Assembly: GCF_000485595.1 (NCBI RefSeq)
Contig: NW_014577968.1
Span: forward strand, 29,092-51,993
Reading direction: 5' to 3'
Length of the DNA stretch: 22,902 nucleotides
DNA from: Priapulus caudatus
Taxonomy: Eukaryota > Priapulida > Priapulimorpha > Priapulimorphida > Priapulidae
Below the pieces are notes generated by a model that was given only the letters and a program-made list of their open reading frames with translations, had not been told where the DNA came from and did not search any database. Shown here in pieces: positions 7,667-17,280 of this stretch (positions are counted from its first letter, which is position 1; the number at the start of each line of letters is the position of its first letter). Both the position numbers and the translations under genes were made by a program.

Positions 7667-9938
7667 CTATATCTTAGACAGCTATCCTTAGACAGGGTCT
7701 GAAAACGAACATCCGCGAAAACGGGGCGCGATCTAACCGACATTTTGCCATACGACAGCTAGAGTCATCTCCCAACGGCCCTAAATATTTGGCGGTGGCG
7801 CGCTTAACGAGTAACAACGTAGTTGCTCCTACAAAATAGCAGCACCAAATACTGCCACTGCTGCATCGCCGCGCCGCGTGCTGGACAAAAAAGCTCCAGC
7901 CAATGCCCCCCACCCAAGACCGCGCAGCGAGCCGGTGTAGGTGATGAAAACTGCATGATACGTCCTTCCCGCATAATCGATCGCGCGCAGCCTGCCTTGC
8001 CTTCGCGCGTGAATCCGTATAGCGGCAGCGCGAGATCTACATACAACACACGCGCGTCGCGTGCGAGCTCGCAGTCCTGCGATAGTGCCGCGCTTAAAAC
8101 GCTCGTCGGCGTCGGGAACACGCATCTTTGCACAACGCCATCTTGTACCGTCTTATCTGCTTATATAACCATAACTTTTACCGTATAGAATTATAGCAGT
8201 AATATAGCACAGGCTATGGCTGAGAGGGTCTATGTCCCCCAGGGTAACTGGCGGAACGCACTCCTGCAACGGTCCCCGGTATACCGAAACGTACCGCTGG
8301 ATCCTATCTAATATGCGCGGACCGTCCCCTCGCCTACTCCCTTCACAAACTGAGTCTAGGAAACGCCTACGCCTACTCCCTAACCCAACCTCTAAACTCT
8401 AAACCCCTAACCTAAACACTAACCCTAACGCCTAGACCATATCAGCTAGATATTAAACACACACAAGGGTACGTTTCCGGTAAATACCGACCCTACCGCA
8501 GATCGTTCCGCGTAAGTACCCCTGAGACGACCATAAGACCAACTATCAGCCATAGGCTGATGTAACACTATGCATGGAAAATCTATAGCTTATACTTAGT
8601 AGTATAGCAGTAGCAGTAGCATAGCAGCTAGGCAGTAGCAGTAAGCAGTAGGCAGCACTGGTAGCATAGCAGTAGGCAAGTAAGCAGTAGCAAGCTAGTT
8701 GTTGGTCCCATTACAAGCGCTTCATGGGAAATTCGCGGGGCCAAATTCGAGCAGGAATTTCTCAATAATCTGGTAAACGTATTGTGGTATCCAAGTTGCC
8801 CACGCAGCACGTAATTTCAAACGAAGTGACCATTCAGAACTACATCACAGATGCCAATATCATGGCGTTTGTTTGTGTATTTTTGCTCTTAGGTTTGAAA
8901 AGATACGAGCGTTTCTGGAATTTCTGTGCGTACGCTTTCTATAACTCTCTGCGTAACCCTACCTGTGTAATGTGCACTGCACAATGGCGTGCCGCGCTAT
9001 GTGTTTGGCAGCGTGTAATTGGACAGGTGTGAAGTGAAAGTTACTAGGTCAAATCAAACCATAAGACTATTGCTGGTACTCCGTAGGTCTATGTCACGAC
9101 AAGTTTATTTATTAATCCATCGTTTCATTATTCGAAACGGTCGCACCAAGTGCCTGTGTACCCACCCCACCTATCTATGTTGGTTACATTTCAGTATCTA
9201 CAGCACAGAAAGTGTAGGGTCCAGCGGCTCGGGAAAAAAAAAAAACAAAAAAAATAAGCTAGCTCCTCTCGACAACACAAAAACAAAAACACACAATGCC
9301 AGCGGCGTGCTCAACAGAGCGACGCTCGCTGCACGAACGCAGCGCGCTCTGACAGCGACACACGAGCGCCTTGCTAGGCCTCCACATTTCATCCAAGATG
9401 CGGCCCCCATCCCGGGGCTACTCTAGCCCGATTCTAATCGCCGAGATTTTCAATGTCTTCACGAACAAGTACTCGTTTATAACGAATAGCAAGACAGAAA
9501 TTGATACGAACCAGATAAATTAGAAATAAATGATGAATCCGAAAACCATGAAACTGAATCGAAATAGACTTGCAAACACACTCAGAAATCGTTAGACTTC
9601 GCATTGGCCAGATAATGCCCGTACGCCATTCTGAAAACAAACTCCGGCGCTGCGCGAAATCCAGCCCTCTGACCTTGCCCGCGCAGCTCTTCCCCATCGC
9701 CCTCGCATCGCGCAAGTGGTCGTTCAGCAAGGCGAGCGCCATCGACGAGCATCGCCCACCCTGAACACCGCCTCTTGCAATGCCATCGACCCTCGACATA
9801 ATATTTTTACTGCGGTGGCACATAATTTAACCTGCGATAAAATTAAATTATTGGTTCCTCTTACCCAATAAGCCATTGAAAACATAAATTAAACCGCGGA
9901 AAATTATAAACACACACATTTGACACCAGTCAGAGGCC
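7517..9938 (+). repeat. Dispersed repeat module, copy 2
   Basis: This segment is collinear with 13931-16450. In order: GATCTCAAA.AGAGCT; an AT run; CTTAGACAG.GTCTGAAAACGAA; a CGCGAAAACGGGGCG block; a CAG/CTG part; a GC hairpin at about 7966-8024; the foldback element 8210-8559; a short AGTAGC part; the GTTGTTGG.CCCATTAC block; the TTGGGTTACATT block; CCAAGATG.CGGCCCCC; and the ACCGCGG block. It is interrupted at 9939 by a 2.86-kb foldback insertion, resumes at 12803 and stops at the N gap. No protein was recognised on either strand, so it behaves like a large non-autonomous element or a segmental repeat. Confidence 0.75.
8210..8559. mobile_element. Foldback MITE with CCCTAA-type loop
   Basis: The ends are inverted repeats: CAGGCTATGGCTGA at the left, and CAGCCTATGGCTGATAG on reading the right end backwards. 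The subterminal CCCCCAGGGTA, GGAACG and CCGGTATACCG motifs are also mirrored across the element. The loop holds degenerate CCCTAAC units at about 8380-8440. The same element lies at 14951-15244, and partial copies at 17281-17640. Dispersed module copy 1 lacks it at about 145 and represents the empty site. It has no coding capacity. Confidence 0.7.
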
Positions 9939-10070
9939 ATGGTGGCCTAGAAAATGCCATAAGGAAACTACCAAATAAAAATTAAAAATAAATAATGCAA
10001 TGAAAAATGAAATGAAAATTGAAATGAAAATGAAATAAAATGGAATAAAAATAAAACAAAATGTGAAATG

Positions 10071-10190
10071 TTCACAGTTGGCCTATCGCTGCATAGACTG
10101 TACTCACTCCGCACCCGAATACCGCCATTGAGTAACTAACCGAGAGTGGGACCGGGTAACGCCAGTCCTAGGCAGCGATAAGCCACTGTT
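10071..10190. repeat. 115-120 bp hairpin unit (unit 1) of the foldback element
   Basis: It begins TTCACAGTTGGCCTATCGCTG and ends with the mirror GGCAGCGATAAGCCACTGTTG. Further copies are at 10234-10350 and at 12470-12580 (decayed). A split copy lies at 10385-10452 and 12381-12440, its halves separated by the purine/pyrimidine core. Confidence 0.75.
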
Positions 10191-10452
10191 GACAACACAC
10201 ACACAACACACACACACACACACAGAAATGTATTTCACAGTGGCCTATCGCTGCATAGACCTGGTAACCCCCGGTCCCACCTCTCGCTTTAGTTACATTT
10301 GCATCGAGGTGGGAATAAGTACCAGTCTATGGCAGCGATAGCCACGTGAAAAACATTCTCAATTTGTTCATTTTCATTCATTTGCAGCAGTGGCCTATCG
10401 CTGGCCATACATGCCCACAATCACTCTGTTACAATCAGACCACAATGCAGGA

Positions 10453-12380
10453 GGCGGTAAGAAGGAGTACAGGAAAGTGTAGAGAAGGAGGAGGGGAGAA
10501 GGAAGAAAGTCGTGAGCACAAGAAAGAGGGGAATAGGAGAATGGGAGAAGGGAAAGGTGTGAGAAGAGGACGGAGAAAGCTGGTGGAAGAAAGGAGAAGG
10601 GACAACACACACAACTGGAGGAGGGGAGAACTGTGAAGAAGGAGAGGGGAAAAGCTGGTATATGAAGGAGACCAGGGCGAGAAAGGAGGGGACAGGTAGC
10701 TGGTGGCCCGGAGGACGGATAAGGGAGAAGCGTGAGAAGGAGAGGGAAGAAGCGTGTGGAAAGGAGAGGGAGAAGAAGAAGGTGATCAGAAGAAGGATGG
10801 CGAACCGTTGGAGAAGGAGAGGGGAGAAGAGAAATGGTGAGGACCCAGGCGAGAAGCTGTCGAAAAGAGAAGAGAAGAGGAGTGGGAGAGGAAGGCGAGA
10901 AGGAGAAGGCGATAAGGAAAGGGAGAAGGAGCTGTGGAAGGAGGAGGGGAGAGGGAGAAGGTTGCGGAGGCGGGGGAGAAGCTGGTGGAAGAAGGAGAAA
11001 CACAAAACAACACAGAAAGGAGGGGAGAAGCTGGTGAGACGAGGAAGGGAGAAGCCTGTGAAAAGGAAGAGAGGGAGAACCTGGTGACGAATGAGAAGGG
11101 AGAAGGAGAACAGGGTGAGAAGGAACGAGAGAAAAGCTGTGGAGAAGAGGAGGGAGAAGCTTTGAGAAATGAGGAAGGGGAAAGGAGAACTGGTGAGACA
11201 TGAGAAGGGAGAAGGAGAAGCTGGTGAAAGGAGTGGGAGAAGCTGGATAAAAGCAAGGCAGAAGGGAAAGTGTGGACGAGGAGGAAGAGACGCGCTGGTG
11301 GACAAGAGGAATGGAGAAGGAGAAGGTGAGAGAAGAGGGGAAAAGGAAGAAGGTGGTGATGAGGAGGGGAGAAGCTGTGAAAAGGAGAGGGGGAAAGGAG
11401 TGTGGAGAAGGACGGAGGGGAAAGCTGGTGAGAAGGAGGAGGGGAGAATGGAGAAAAACGAAGCTGTTTGAGAAGAGCACAGAGGAAAAGGAAGGGTAGA
11501 AGGACTGGTGAGAGACGAGGAGAAGCTGGAAGAAAGCAGGGAGAGGCGGGAGTAGAGGACTGTAGGAGGAGGACAGGGGAGTAAGAGACGAAGCTGCGTG
11601 GCAAGAAGGAGAAAGGCGGAAAAGCCTGGTCGAGAGGTCCTCCTTCTCCACCAGCTTCTCCCCCCTTCCCTCTCAACCAGTCTACCCTCCTTCTCCACCA
11701 GCTTCTCCTCCCCCCCCTATCAACCTCCTTCTGCCAGCAGTTTTCTCCCCACCTCCTCCTCCCTTTCCTCCTTCTCCACCAGCTCTCCCTCTCCTTTCTC
11801 CACCAGCTTCTCCCCTCCTCCTTCTCCACCACGCTTCTCCTCTCACACTTCCTCCTTCTCACCCAGCTTCTCCGCCTCCTCCACACCTACTCGCCTCCCC
11901 GCCTCCTCCCTCCCCACGGTCCTTCTCCCCCTCTAATCCGCTTCTCCCTTCTCCCCCTCCTCCCCACAACTCCTCTCCCCCCTCCTCTCTCCTTCCTCCT
12001 TCCCATCACAGCTCTCCCTCACGCCTTTGCACCAGCTTCTCCCCCCTCCTTCCACCACGCTTCTCCTTCCGAGCCCCCTTCTTCCCACCGGCATCTCTTC
12101 CCCTCCTTCTCTGCAACTCACCATTCTCTCCCCCTCCTCTCTTCTCCACCAGCTCTCCCCTCCTCTTCTCACACCAGCGTCCTCCCTTCTCCCCTCCTCC
12201 ATCACCAGCTCCCTTCGCCCCCTCCTATCTCAGCTCCTCCTCCTCTCCACCAGCTCTCCCTCCTCCGTCCCACCACCTCTCCTTCTCCCCATCCTCCTCT
12301 CCCCACACAACAATTCCCCCTCCTCCTCTCTACCTAACCTTCTCACCTTCTCGCCCGTCTCCCTTCTCCACCAGCCCCCG
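10453..12380. repeat. Giant purine/pyrimidine palindromic minisatellite
   Basis: From 10453 to about 11637 the + strand is almost all purine, with repeated GGAGAAGCTGGTG / GGAGGGGAGAAG words (unit about 22-28 bp). From 11638 to 12380 it is almost all pyrimidine, with the exact complements (CTCCACCAGCTTCTCC). The two blocks form a near-spacerless inverted repeat. Long open frames on both strands arise from this composition and are not genes. It could extrude a hairpin or form a triplex (H-DNA), or be a fold-back assembly artefact. Confidence 0.85.
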
Positions 12381-12858
12381 CTGGCATGTGGTCTGATGTA
12401 ACAGAGTGCATGTGCTATGGCAGCGATAGGCACTGTGAAAATGAAATGAAAATGAACACACAAATGAAACACCAGGCCTAAAATCGGCGCATAGACTGGA
12501 CCACGGTACCCACCTCCTCGCAGTTACTACCGATAGCTAATCGAGAATGGGAGTACGAGTACAGTCTAGCAGGATACTGCCTGGTGAAAAACATTCAATT
12601 TTGTTTCATTTCCCATTCAATCTTCATTCCAATAATTTTTACAAATCTTTTTATATTGGCATTTCAATTAATTCTCATTTCATTTCATTTTCAATTTTTT
12701 TTTTTTCATTTTCATTTCATTCATTTCTATTTTCATTTCACTTTGCATTTTATTTCATTTTCATTTTTATATGTTAATTCTTATGGCAGTCCTAGCCACC
12801 ATCAGTAGCCTATACTCGCGATAAATATTTATCGCGGTATAGAAGAAATATTAATTTA

Positions 12859-12883
12859 NNNNNNNNNNNNNNNNNNNNNNNNN
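12859..12883. other. Assembly gap (25 N)
   Basis: Twenty-five N characters follow the resumed ACCGCGG block of dispersed module copy 2 (ATTAATTTA). Sequence after it does not continue that module, so the true gap size and the join are uncertain. Confidence 0.99.
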
Positions 12884-13146
12884 AGTGAATGGTTATATTT
12901 AAGTAAGTTTATATTGTTTTGATATTTAAAAAAAAAAATATGCAAATTATGTAGGTTTATGCAATTTATGCAAAAACGCAGAATAACTAACAGTCTGTGG
13001 TATCATCACTCGTTTGGTCGTTTACAATGTATTTTGTTTTGGTATGAATATTTTGCTTTATGTTTGGTATTTCCTCTCCAGCGTACCGATAAAATGTCTA
13101 TATTAGGATAATATTTTAGCAAACATGTCGGAACGCAGCATAATCT
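12884..13146. other. AT-rich unique stretch, nothing recognised
   Basis: It has an A-run and TATGCAAATTATG / TTATGCAATTTATGC near-repeats at 12938-12976. No gene or element border is seen. The first bases AGTGAATGG recur at 17668-17676 in the copy B insertion, perhaps a shared element. Confidence 0.4.
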
Positions 13147-13156
13147 ATTTATTTCG

Positions 13157-13566
13157 GGTATGCTATCCCCCGGCGTGGAGGGAGGTGACCGCAACGTGGC
13201 AGCACTAGTGTTGGGGATAGTGTTAGGATTAGGGTTAGTGTCAGGTTAGGGTAGGGTTAGGGTTAGGGTTAGATTAGGCGTTAGGATTAGGGTTAGGATT
13301 AGGTTATGGTTAGGTTATGGTTACGGTTAGGGTTAGGATTAGGGTTGATTAGGGTTAGTTTTGCATCATGATATCTGTCCCACACCATAGATTAATTTTT
13401 GTGGATCACAATGCCTATATATAGCGCGCGGCGACACATTTATATTTTAGTGTGAGGGTTAGTGTTTACGGTGTTGGAGTGAGGGTTATGTTTAGGGTTA
13501 ACGATTTTGAACGCCATCGTCAACGTTATCACTGACCTCCCTCACGCCCGGGGATGCACAACACCC
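13157..13566. mobile_element. 410-bp foldback element with TTAGGG-type loop
   Basis: The left arm (GGTATGCTATCCCCCGGCG then GGAGGGAGGTGACC) is mirrored by the right arm (GACCTCCCTCACGCCCGGGG then ATGC). The same 10 bases, ATTTATTTCG, flank it at 13147-13156 and 13567-13576 and look like a target-site duplication. The interior holds about 25 TTAGGG-like units and variants at 13210-13355, then GGGTTAG words to 13500. It has no coding capacity. Its ends differ from those of the CCCTAA foldback family at 8210 and 14951. Confidence 0.7.
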
Positions 13567-13576
13567 ATTTATTTCG

Positions 13577-13930
13577 AATGCCATTGCTACAAGGCGGAGT
13601 ATAGCGCCATCTACCGTCACAAATTGTGATTCATTTTGGTTTATAAATTTATTATTGCGATATACAGATGGCAACCGTGTGCTACGCGCTAAAAAAACTC
13701 ATCGAAGTAAACACTTCATGCACCAATTGACCTTTGACAAAAAGTTGTGTATGGGCAGGGAAATACATTGTCACGTGGCTACATAGCAGCTACGTGGAAT
13801 AAGCGTATCCTCTCAATCTTACACGTTACACATCAGGAGCTCCGCTTTTATAGAAGATTCATAAATCTGAATATTATAAAACAGTTATTTGGGTTGAGCT
13901 ACGTGTCATTGACACTTTCATTACGTATAT
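13577..13930. other. Stretch with no recognised gene
   Basis: It lies between the telomere-loop foldback and dispersed module copy 3. I see no conserved protein segment, repeat array or splice-bounded frame in it. Confidence 0.4.
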
Positions 13931-13969
13931 GATCTCAAAAGAGCTTATATATATGGACTCTTAATGAGT

Positions 13970-14014
<45 letters not shown>

Positions 14015-14477
14015 TAGACAAATATCTTAGACAGTGGTCTGAAAACGAACTCCGCGAAAACGGGGCGGAATCCAACCGACATTTCGCCATCGACAGCTAG
14101 AGGCCATCTCCAAACGGGCCCTAAATATTTTTGGCGTTGGCGCGCCCTACGGGTAACACGTAGTGACTCCTACAAGAAACTCCAAGAAATACTGCCAATC
14201 AGCAACCACGCGCTCGCTCATTGGCCGCTACGCGATGACGTGGGCTACTGCCGAGTATAGCTACATGTCTATCACAGAGGTTTTAACGAAGTCTGGAACG
14301 GCGCTCCACGTGGGCGGGCGCGGTCTAGATGCTATCTCAAAAACTGGCGCCTGGCTGCGTACGTGGCAAGTTTTTACCACCCTCCTGACCCCGCGCTGCC
14401 CGTGGCGACGGCACGTCGTGCGAGCACGTGGCGGCGTTGCCGTGCCAGTTTTTACACGTACGCACACGTAGATACTG

Positions 14478-14650
14478 GCAAAGCAGCAGCAGCAAGAAAT
14501 AATGGCCCATGCAGCAGCAGCAAGAAATACTCGACCCTGCTGCAGCGCGCTTCTGCAGCAGCAAACCAGCAGCAGCACCAAATACTGGTCCCTGCTGCAG
14601 CGCGCCCCTGGAGCAACAAAGCAGCAGCAGCAGCAGCAAATGCCCCCACC
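14478..14650. repeat. CAG/CTG repeat with tandem 50-70 bp subunits
   Basis: CAGCAGCA runs alternate with AAATACTGG/CCCTGCTGCAGCGCGC segments, so CAG and CTG blocks lie close together and can pair into hairpins. A short version is at about 7838-7900 in copy 2. Cys- and Ala-rich frames here are artefacts. Confidence 0.8.
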
Positions 14651-14705
14651 CAAGACCGCCGTAGCCGAGCCGGTGTAGGTGTGACGAAAACTGCATGATA
14701 CGCTT

Positions 14706-14762
14706 CCCGCTATACGGATTCGCGCGCCCGCCCTCCTTCGGCGCGCGAATTCGTATAGCGGG
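14706..14762. repeat. GC-rich hairpin with 22-bp arms
   Basis: CCCGCTATACGGATTCGCGCGC (14706-14727) pairs with 14741-14762 with one mismatch, around a 13-base loop. The counterpart in copy 2 (about 7966-8024) is recognisable but eroded. It may be an internal border of a smaller inserted element. Confidence 0.85.
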
Positions 14763-14950
14763 CAGCGCGAGATGCTACATACAACACCCCCGCGGTCGCG
14801 TGCGCCCAGTCCCGCGGAAGTACGCGGCTTAACTGCTCTCGGCGGTCAGGGAACAACGCGTCTTTTGCGCAACGCCATCTTGTACCCTGTCTTTCTGGAT
14901 TATATAACCATATATTTTACCGTATAGAATTATTAGCATAATTATAGCAT

Positions 14951-15244
14951 CAGGATATGGCTGATAGGGGCTATGTCCCCAGGGTGCTGCCGGACGTACC
15001 CGGGCGCGGATCGGTATACCGAACGTCCCTGGTCTAATTCTAATATGCCGGACGCGTACTACGCTATCCACTACGGTTAGGGATCGCCTAGCTTACTCCT
15101 AACCGTACCTACCTAACCCGTACCTACACTAACCCTAACGCTAACATATCGTAGATAGTTACCGGGTCACGTTTCCGGCATATACCGGACCCGACAGGCT
15201 ACGGTTCCGGTAGTACACTGGGGAATAGACCGTGCAATATGCTG
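14951..15244. mobile_element. Foldback MITE with CCCTAA-type loop, second copy
   Basis: The left end is CAGGATATGGCTGATAGGGG and the right end CAATATGCTG is its mirror. Internal GGTATACCG, CCCCAGGGT and CCGGA words are mirrored, and CCTAACC/CTAACCCTAAC units lie at 15090-15145. It sits in the same place within the module as 8210-8559, so it was there before the module was duplicated. Confidence 0.65.
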
Positions 15245-16339
15245 AGTAATGCTGGAATCTTAATTATACTTAGTAGTTGAGTGCAGTGCATAGCAGTAGC
15301 GTAGCAGTGCCAGTAGCACGCAGCGGTGCAGTAGCAAGTGCAGTAGCAGTAGCGTAGTTGTTGGGCCCATTACGAAGCGGTTCATGGGGAGAATTCGCGG
15401 CAAATTCGAGAGGATTTCTTATTAATTCTGGGTAAGTATGTGGTATCAAGTTGCAGAGTATATTTCAAAGGACCATTCGCTACCAGTGCCCATCTCATGG
15501 CGTGTTTGTGATATTTTGCTCTAGTGTGTGAAGATTCGAGCGTTCCTGGATTCTGTTGAGTACGCTTTCTTACTTCTCTAACCTACTGTGTATTGTGATG
15601 ACAATGGCGTGCGCGCTATGGTGTTGCAGCGGTGTATCTTGGCGGTGTTGAAGTGATTAGGTCATCAAAAGTAGGACTTTGCTGGTACTGGTAGGTCTAG
15701 TACTGACAAGTTGTATTTATTAACAATCATTTCATTATTGAAACGGTTCAAGTGCCTGTGTAGTACCCATGCACCCCCATCTACTATGTTGGGTTACATT
15801 TCAGTATCTACAGCAGCAGCAGTTGTAGGGTCAGGGCTCGGGCAAGGCTAGCCCCCTCTGACAAGTTGACAACACGCACACACATGCCAGAGGCGTGCTC
15901 AACAGAGCGAACGTACGATGCGAACGCTCCCTGCACGAACGCAGCGCCTCTTGAACGACACACGAGCGCTTGCTGTGCGCTCACTTTATCCAAGATGGCG
16001 GCCCCCACGGAGGGTTACTTAGCAGATTTTAATCGCGAGATTTTAATGTCTTCGAACAAGTACTGTTAAACGAATTAGCAGACGAAATTGATACGAATTG
16101 AATTTAGAAGTAAATGAATAAATGAAAAATGAAATGAAGTTGAAATAGATTGCAAATTGAAGTCAGAAATGTTAGATTCGCATTCGCCAGATTGCCCGTC
16201 GCCATCTTGAAAACAACTCGCGCGCTGCGCGAACAGCTACCTCTGGAGCTTGCGCGCGCGCTCGCGCAGTGTCGTTCAGAAGGCGAGCGCTCTCCTGAAC
16301 ACGCCTCGTTGCATGGCCATCGTACTCGGACATAATTAT

Positions 16340-16600
16340 TTTTTACTGCGGTACACATAATTTAACCGCGATAAAATTAAATTATTTTCCTTTTTACTCA
16401 ATCAGAGGCCTTGATACACATAAATTTATCGCGGTAAAATTATAGACCTTTTGACCCAGTCAGAGGCCTATACGCGGGGATAAATTATTTTTATCGCGGT
16501 ATAGAAATATCAATTTAACCGCAGTAAAATTATAGCCCTTTTACCCAAAATGAGGCCAAAATTGTTACACATAATTTAACCGGATTTTACACGGATTTCT
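16340..16600. repeat. ACCGCGG palindrome-rich tandem block, copy 3
   Basis: Three AT-rich units with (A)CCGCGG/ATCGCGG cores separated by CAGAGGCC boxes. The interval GTCAGAGGCCTATACGCGGG at 16461-16480 is the undisturbed counterpart of the foldback insertion site at 9931/12803. Confidence 0.7.
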
Positions 16601-16694
16601 ACTGAGGTAGAAATCATTATTTCTGAGTACGATGGCCAACCATGCATGCGTGCACGCTCATCTATATCATCACCATCTATGATTGCGCTTGCAG

Positions 16695-16912
16695 GAACAC
16701 AGTGGATGAACGACACGGTAGGATTCATCATGAGTAAGGGAGACAAGGAGAAGTTCGATGCGATCTCGAGAAACCATCCCCTAGAGGTGCTGATGAGAGC
16801 GACACCAGAAGAAAAGATTGCTGCCATGAACGCCACGTCAGGGATACGCCTCTTCCAGTCCCACCTTCGCTTTGACGAACTACCGCCCGCTCTGAGGAAC
16901 GGCAAGGCAAAG
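16695..16912 (+). CDS. Cytosolic sulfotransferase copy B, exon 2
   Basis: An intact 218-bp exon, equal in length and phases to 850-1067, with acceptor TTGCAG ending at 16694 and donor AAAG|GTACAG at 16913. It encodes GTQWMNDTVGFIMSKGDKEK, then N-H-P-L-E-V-L-M-R-A-T-P-E-E-K-I and RLFQSHLRFDELPPALRNGK. The catalytic histidine is kept, but the K-T-H motif reads Q-S-H. The differences from copy A are substitutions without indels, unlike the other exons, so this exon may still be under selection in both copies. It would join upstream to the damaged exon at 7294-7495 and downstream to 18741. Confidence 0.9.
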
Positions 16913-16949
16913 GTACAGCGAAACACACAGTTCCCATATAACGACATAA

Positions 16950-16996
16950 CGACGCACGCACGCACTCACGCACGCCCTCATGCACGCACGTACAAC

Positions 16997-17040
<44 letters not shown>

Positions 17041-17095
17041 CGTACACACGTACGCACGCACACACGCACGTACACACGCACACACGCTCGCACAT
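16950..17095. repeat. (ACGC)n microsatellite at intron 2 start, copy B
   Basis: A longer version of the array at 1106-1200, starting about 40 bases after the donor. Thr-His-Ala-Arg and Arg-Ala-Cys-Val frames are artefacts. Confidence 0.95.
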
Positions 17096-17280
17096 ATCAG
17101 GAGTTATATACTCCGTATGTACAGACTGCAAATGTGATCCTTAATTTTTGTGTGCACTCTATCCCGGTAGTTGTACGCACAAGCCACGATGGTGTGGAGT
17201 GAGTTGGCCCTCCGGATTGAGGTGGGGTACGCTCCGAAGCGTCATCGCGTACTAAGCTATCCCCTATGATACTACTATCG

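Larger units (their letters stand above)
9939..12802. mobile_element. 2.86-kb foldback (palindromic) transposable element
   Basis: Both ends read ATGGTGGCC/ATGGTGGCT and continue to GCCATAAG, giving imperfect terminal inverted repeats of about 24 bp (9939-9963 and 12780-12802). An 8-bp target duplication flanks it, CAGAGGCC at 9931-9938 and CAGTAGCC at 12803-12810; the uninterrupted site is seen in copy 3 at 16462-16470 as GTCAGAGGCCTATA. Inside are mirrored GAAATG-rich arms (9985-10070; 12590-12775), several 115-bp hairpin units and a huge purine/pyrimidine palindrome. There is no transposase. TIR plus an 8-bp duplication fits a hAT-like or Foldback-type non-autonomous element. Confidence 0.75.
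13931..16620 (+). repeat. Dispersed repeat module, copy 3
   Basis: Collinear with module copy 2 (7517-9938) from GATCTCAAAAGAGCTTATAT to the ACCGCGG block, and it continues into sequence that precedes sulfotransferase exon 2 in both gene copies. It has a larger CAG/CTG part (14478-14650), a perfect-looking GC hairpin (14706-14762) and the CCCTAA-loop foldback (14951-15244). From about 15000 to 15740 it differs from copy 2 by very many 1-2 base indels, which looks like unpolished sequence. No gene is recognised. Confidence 0.75.

Noticed and set aside
10395-12401. Several long Ser/Pro/Leu- or Lys/Glu/Arg-rich open frames on both strands
   Set aside because: They lie in the purine/pyrimidine palindrome, where stop codons are rare by composition; overlapping frames on both strands look alike and none shows a domain.
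13006-13194. Short - strand open frame near the gap
   Set aside because: It crosses the target duplication and arm of the telomere-loop foldback element and has no domain or splice support.
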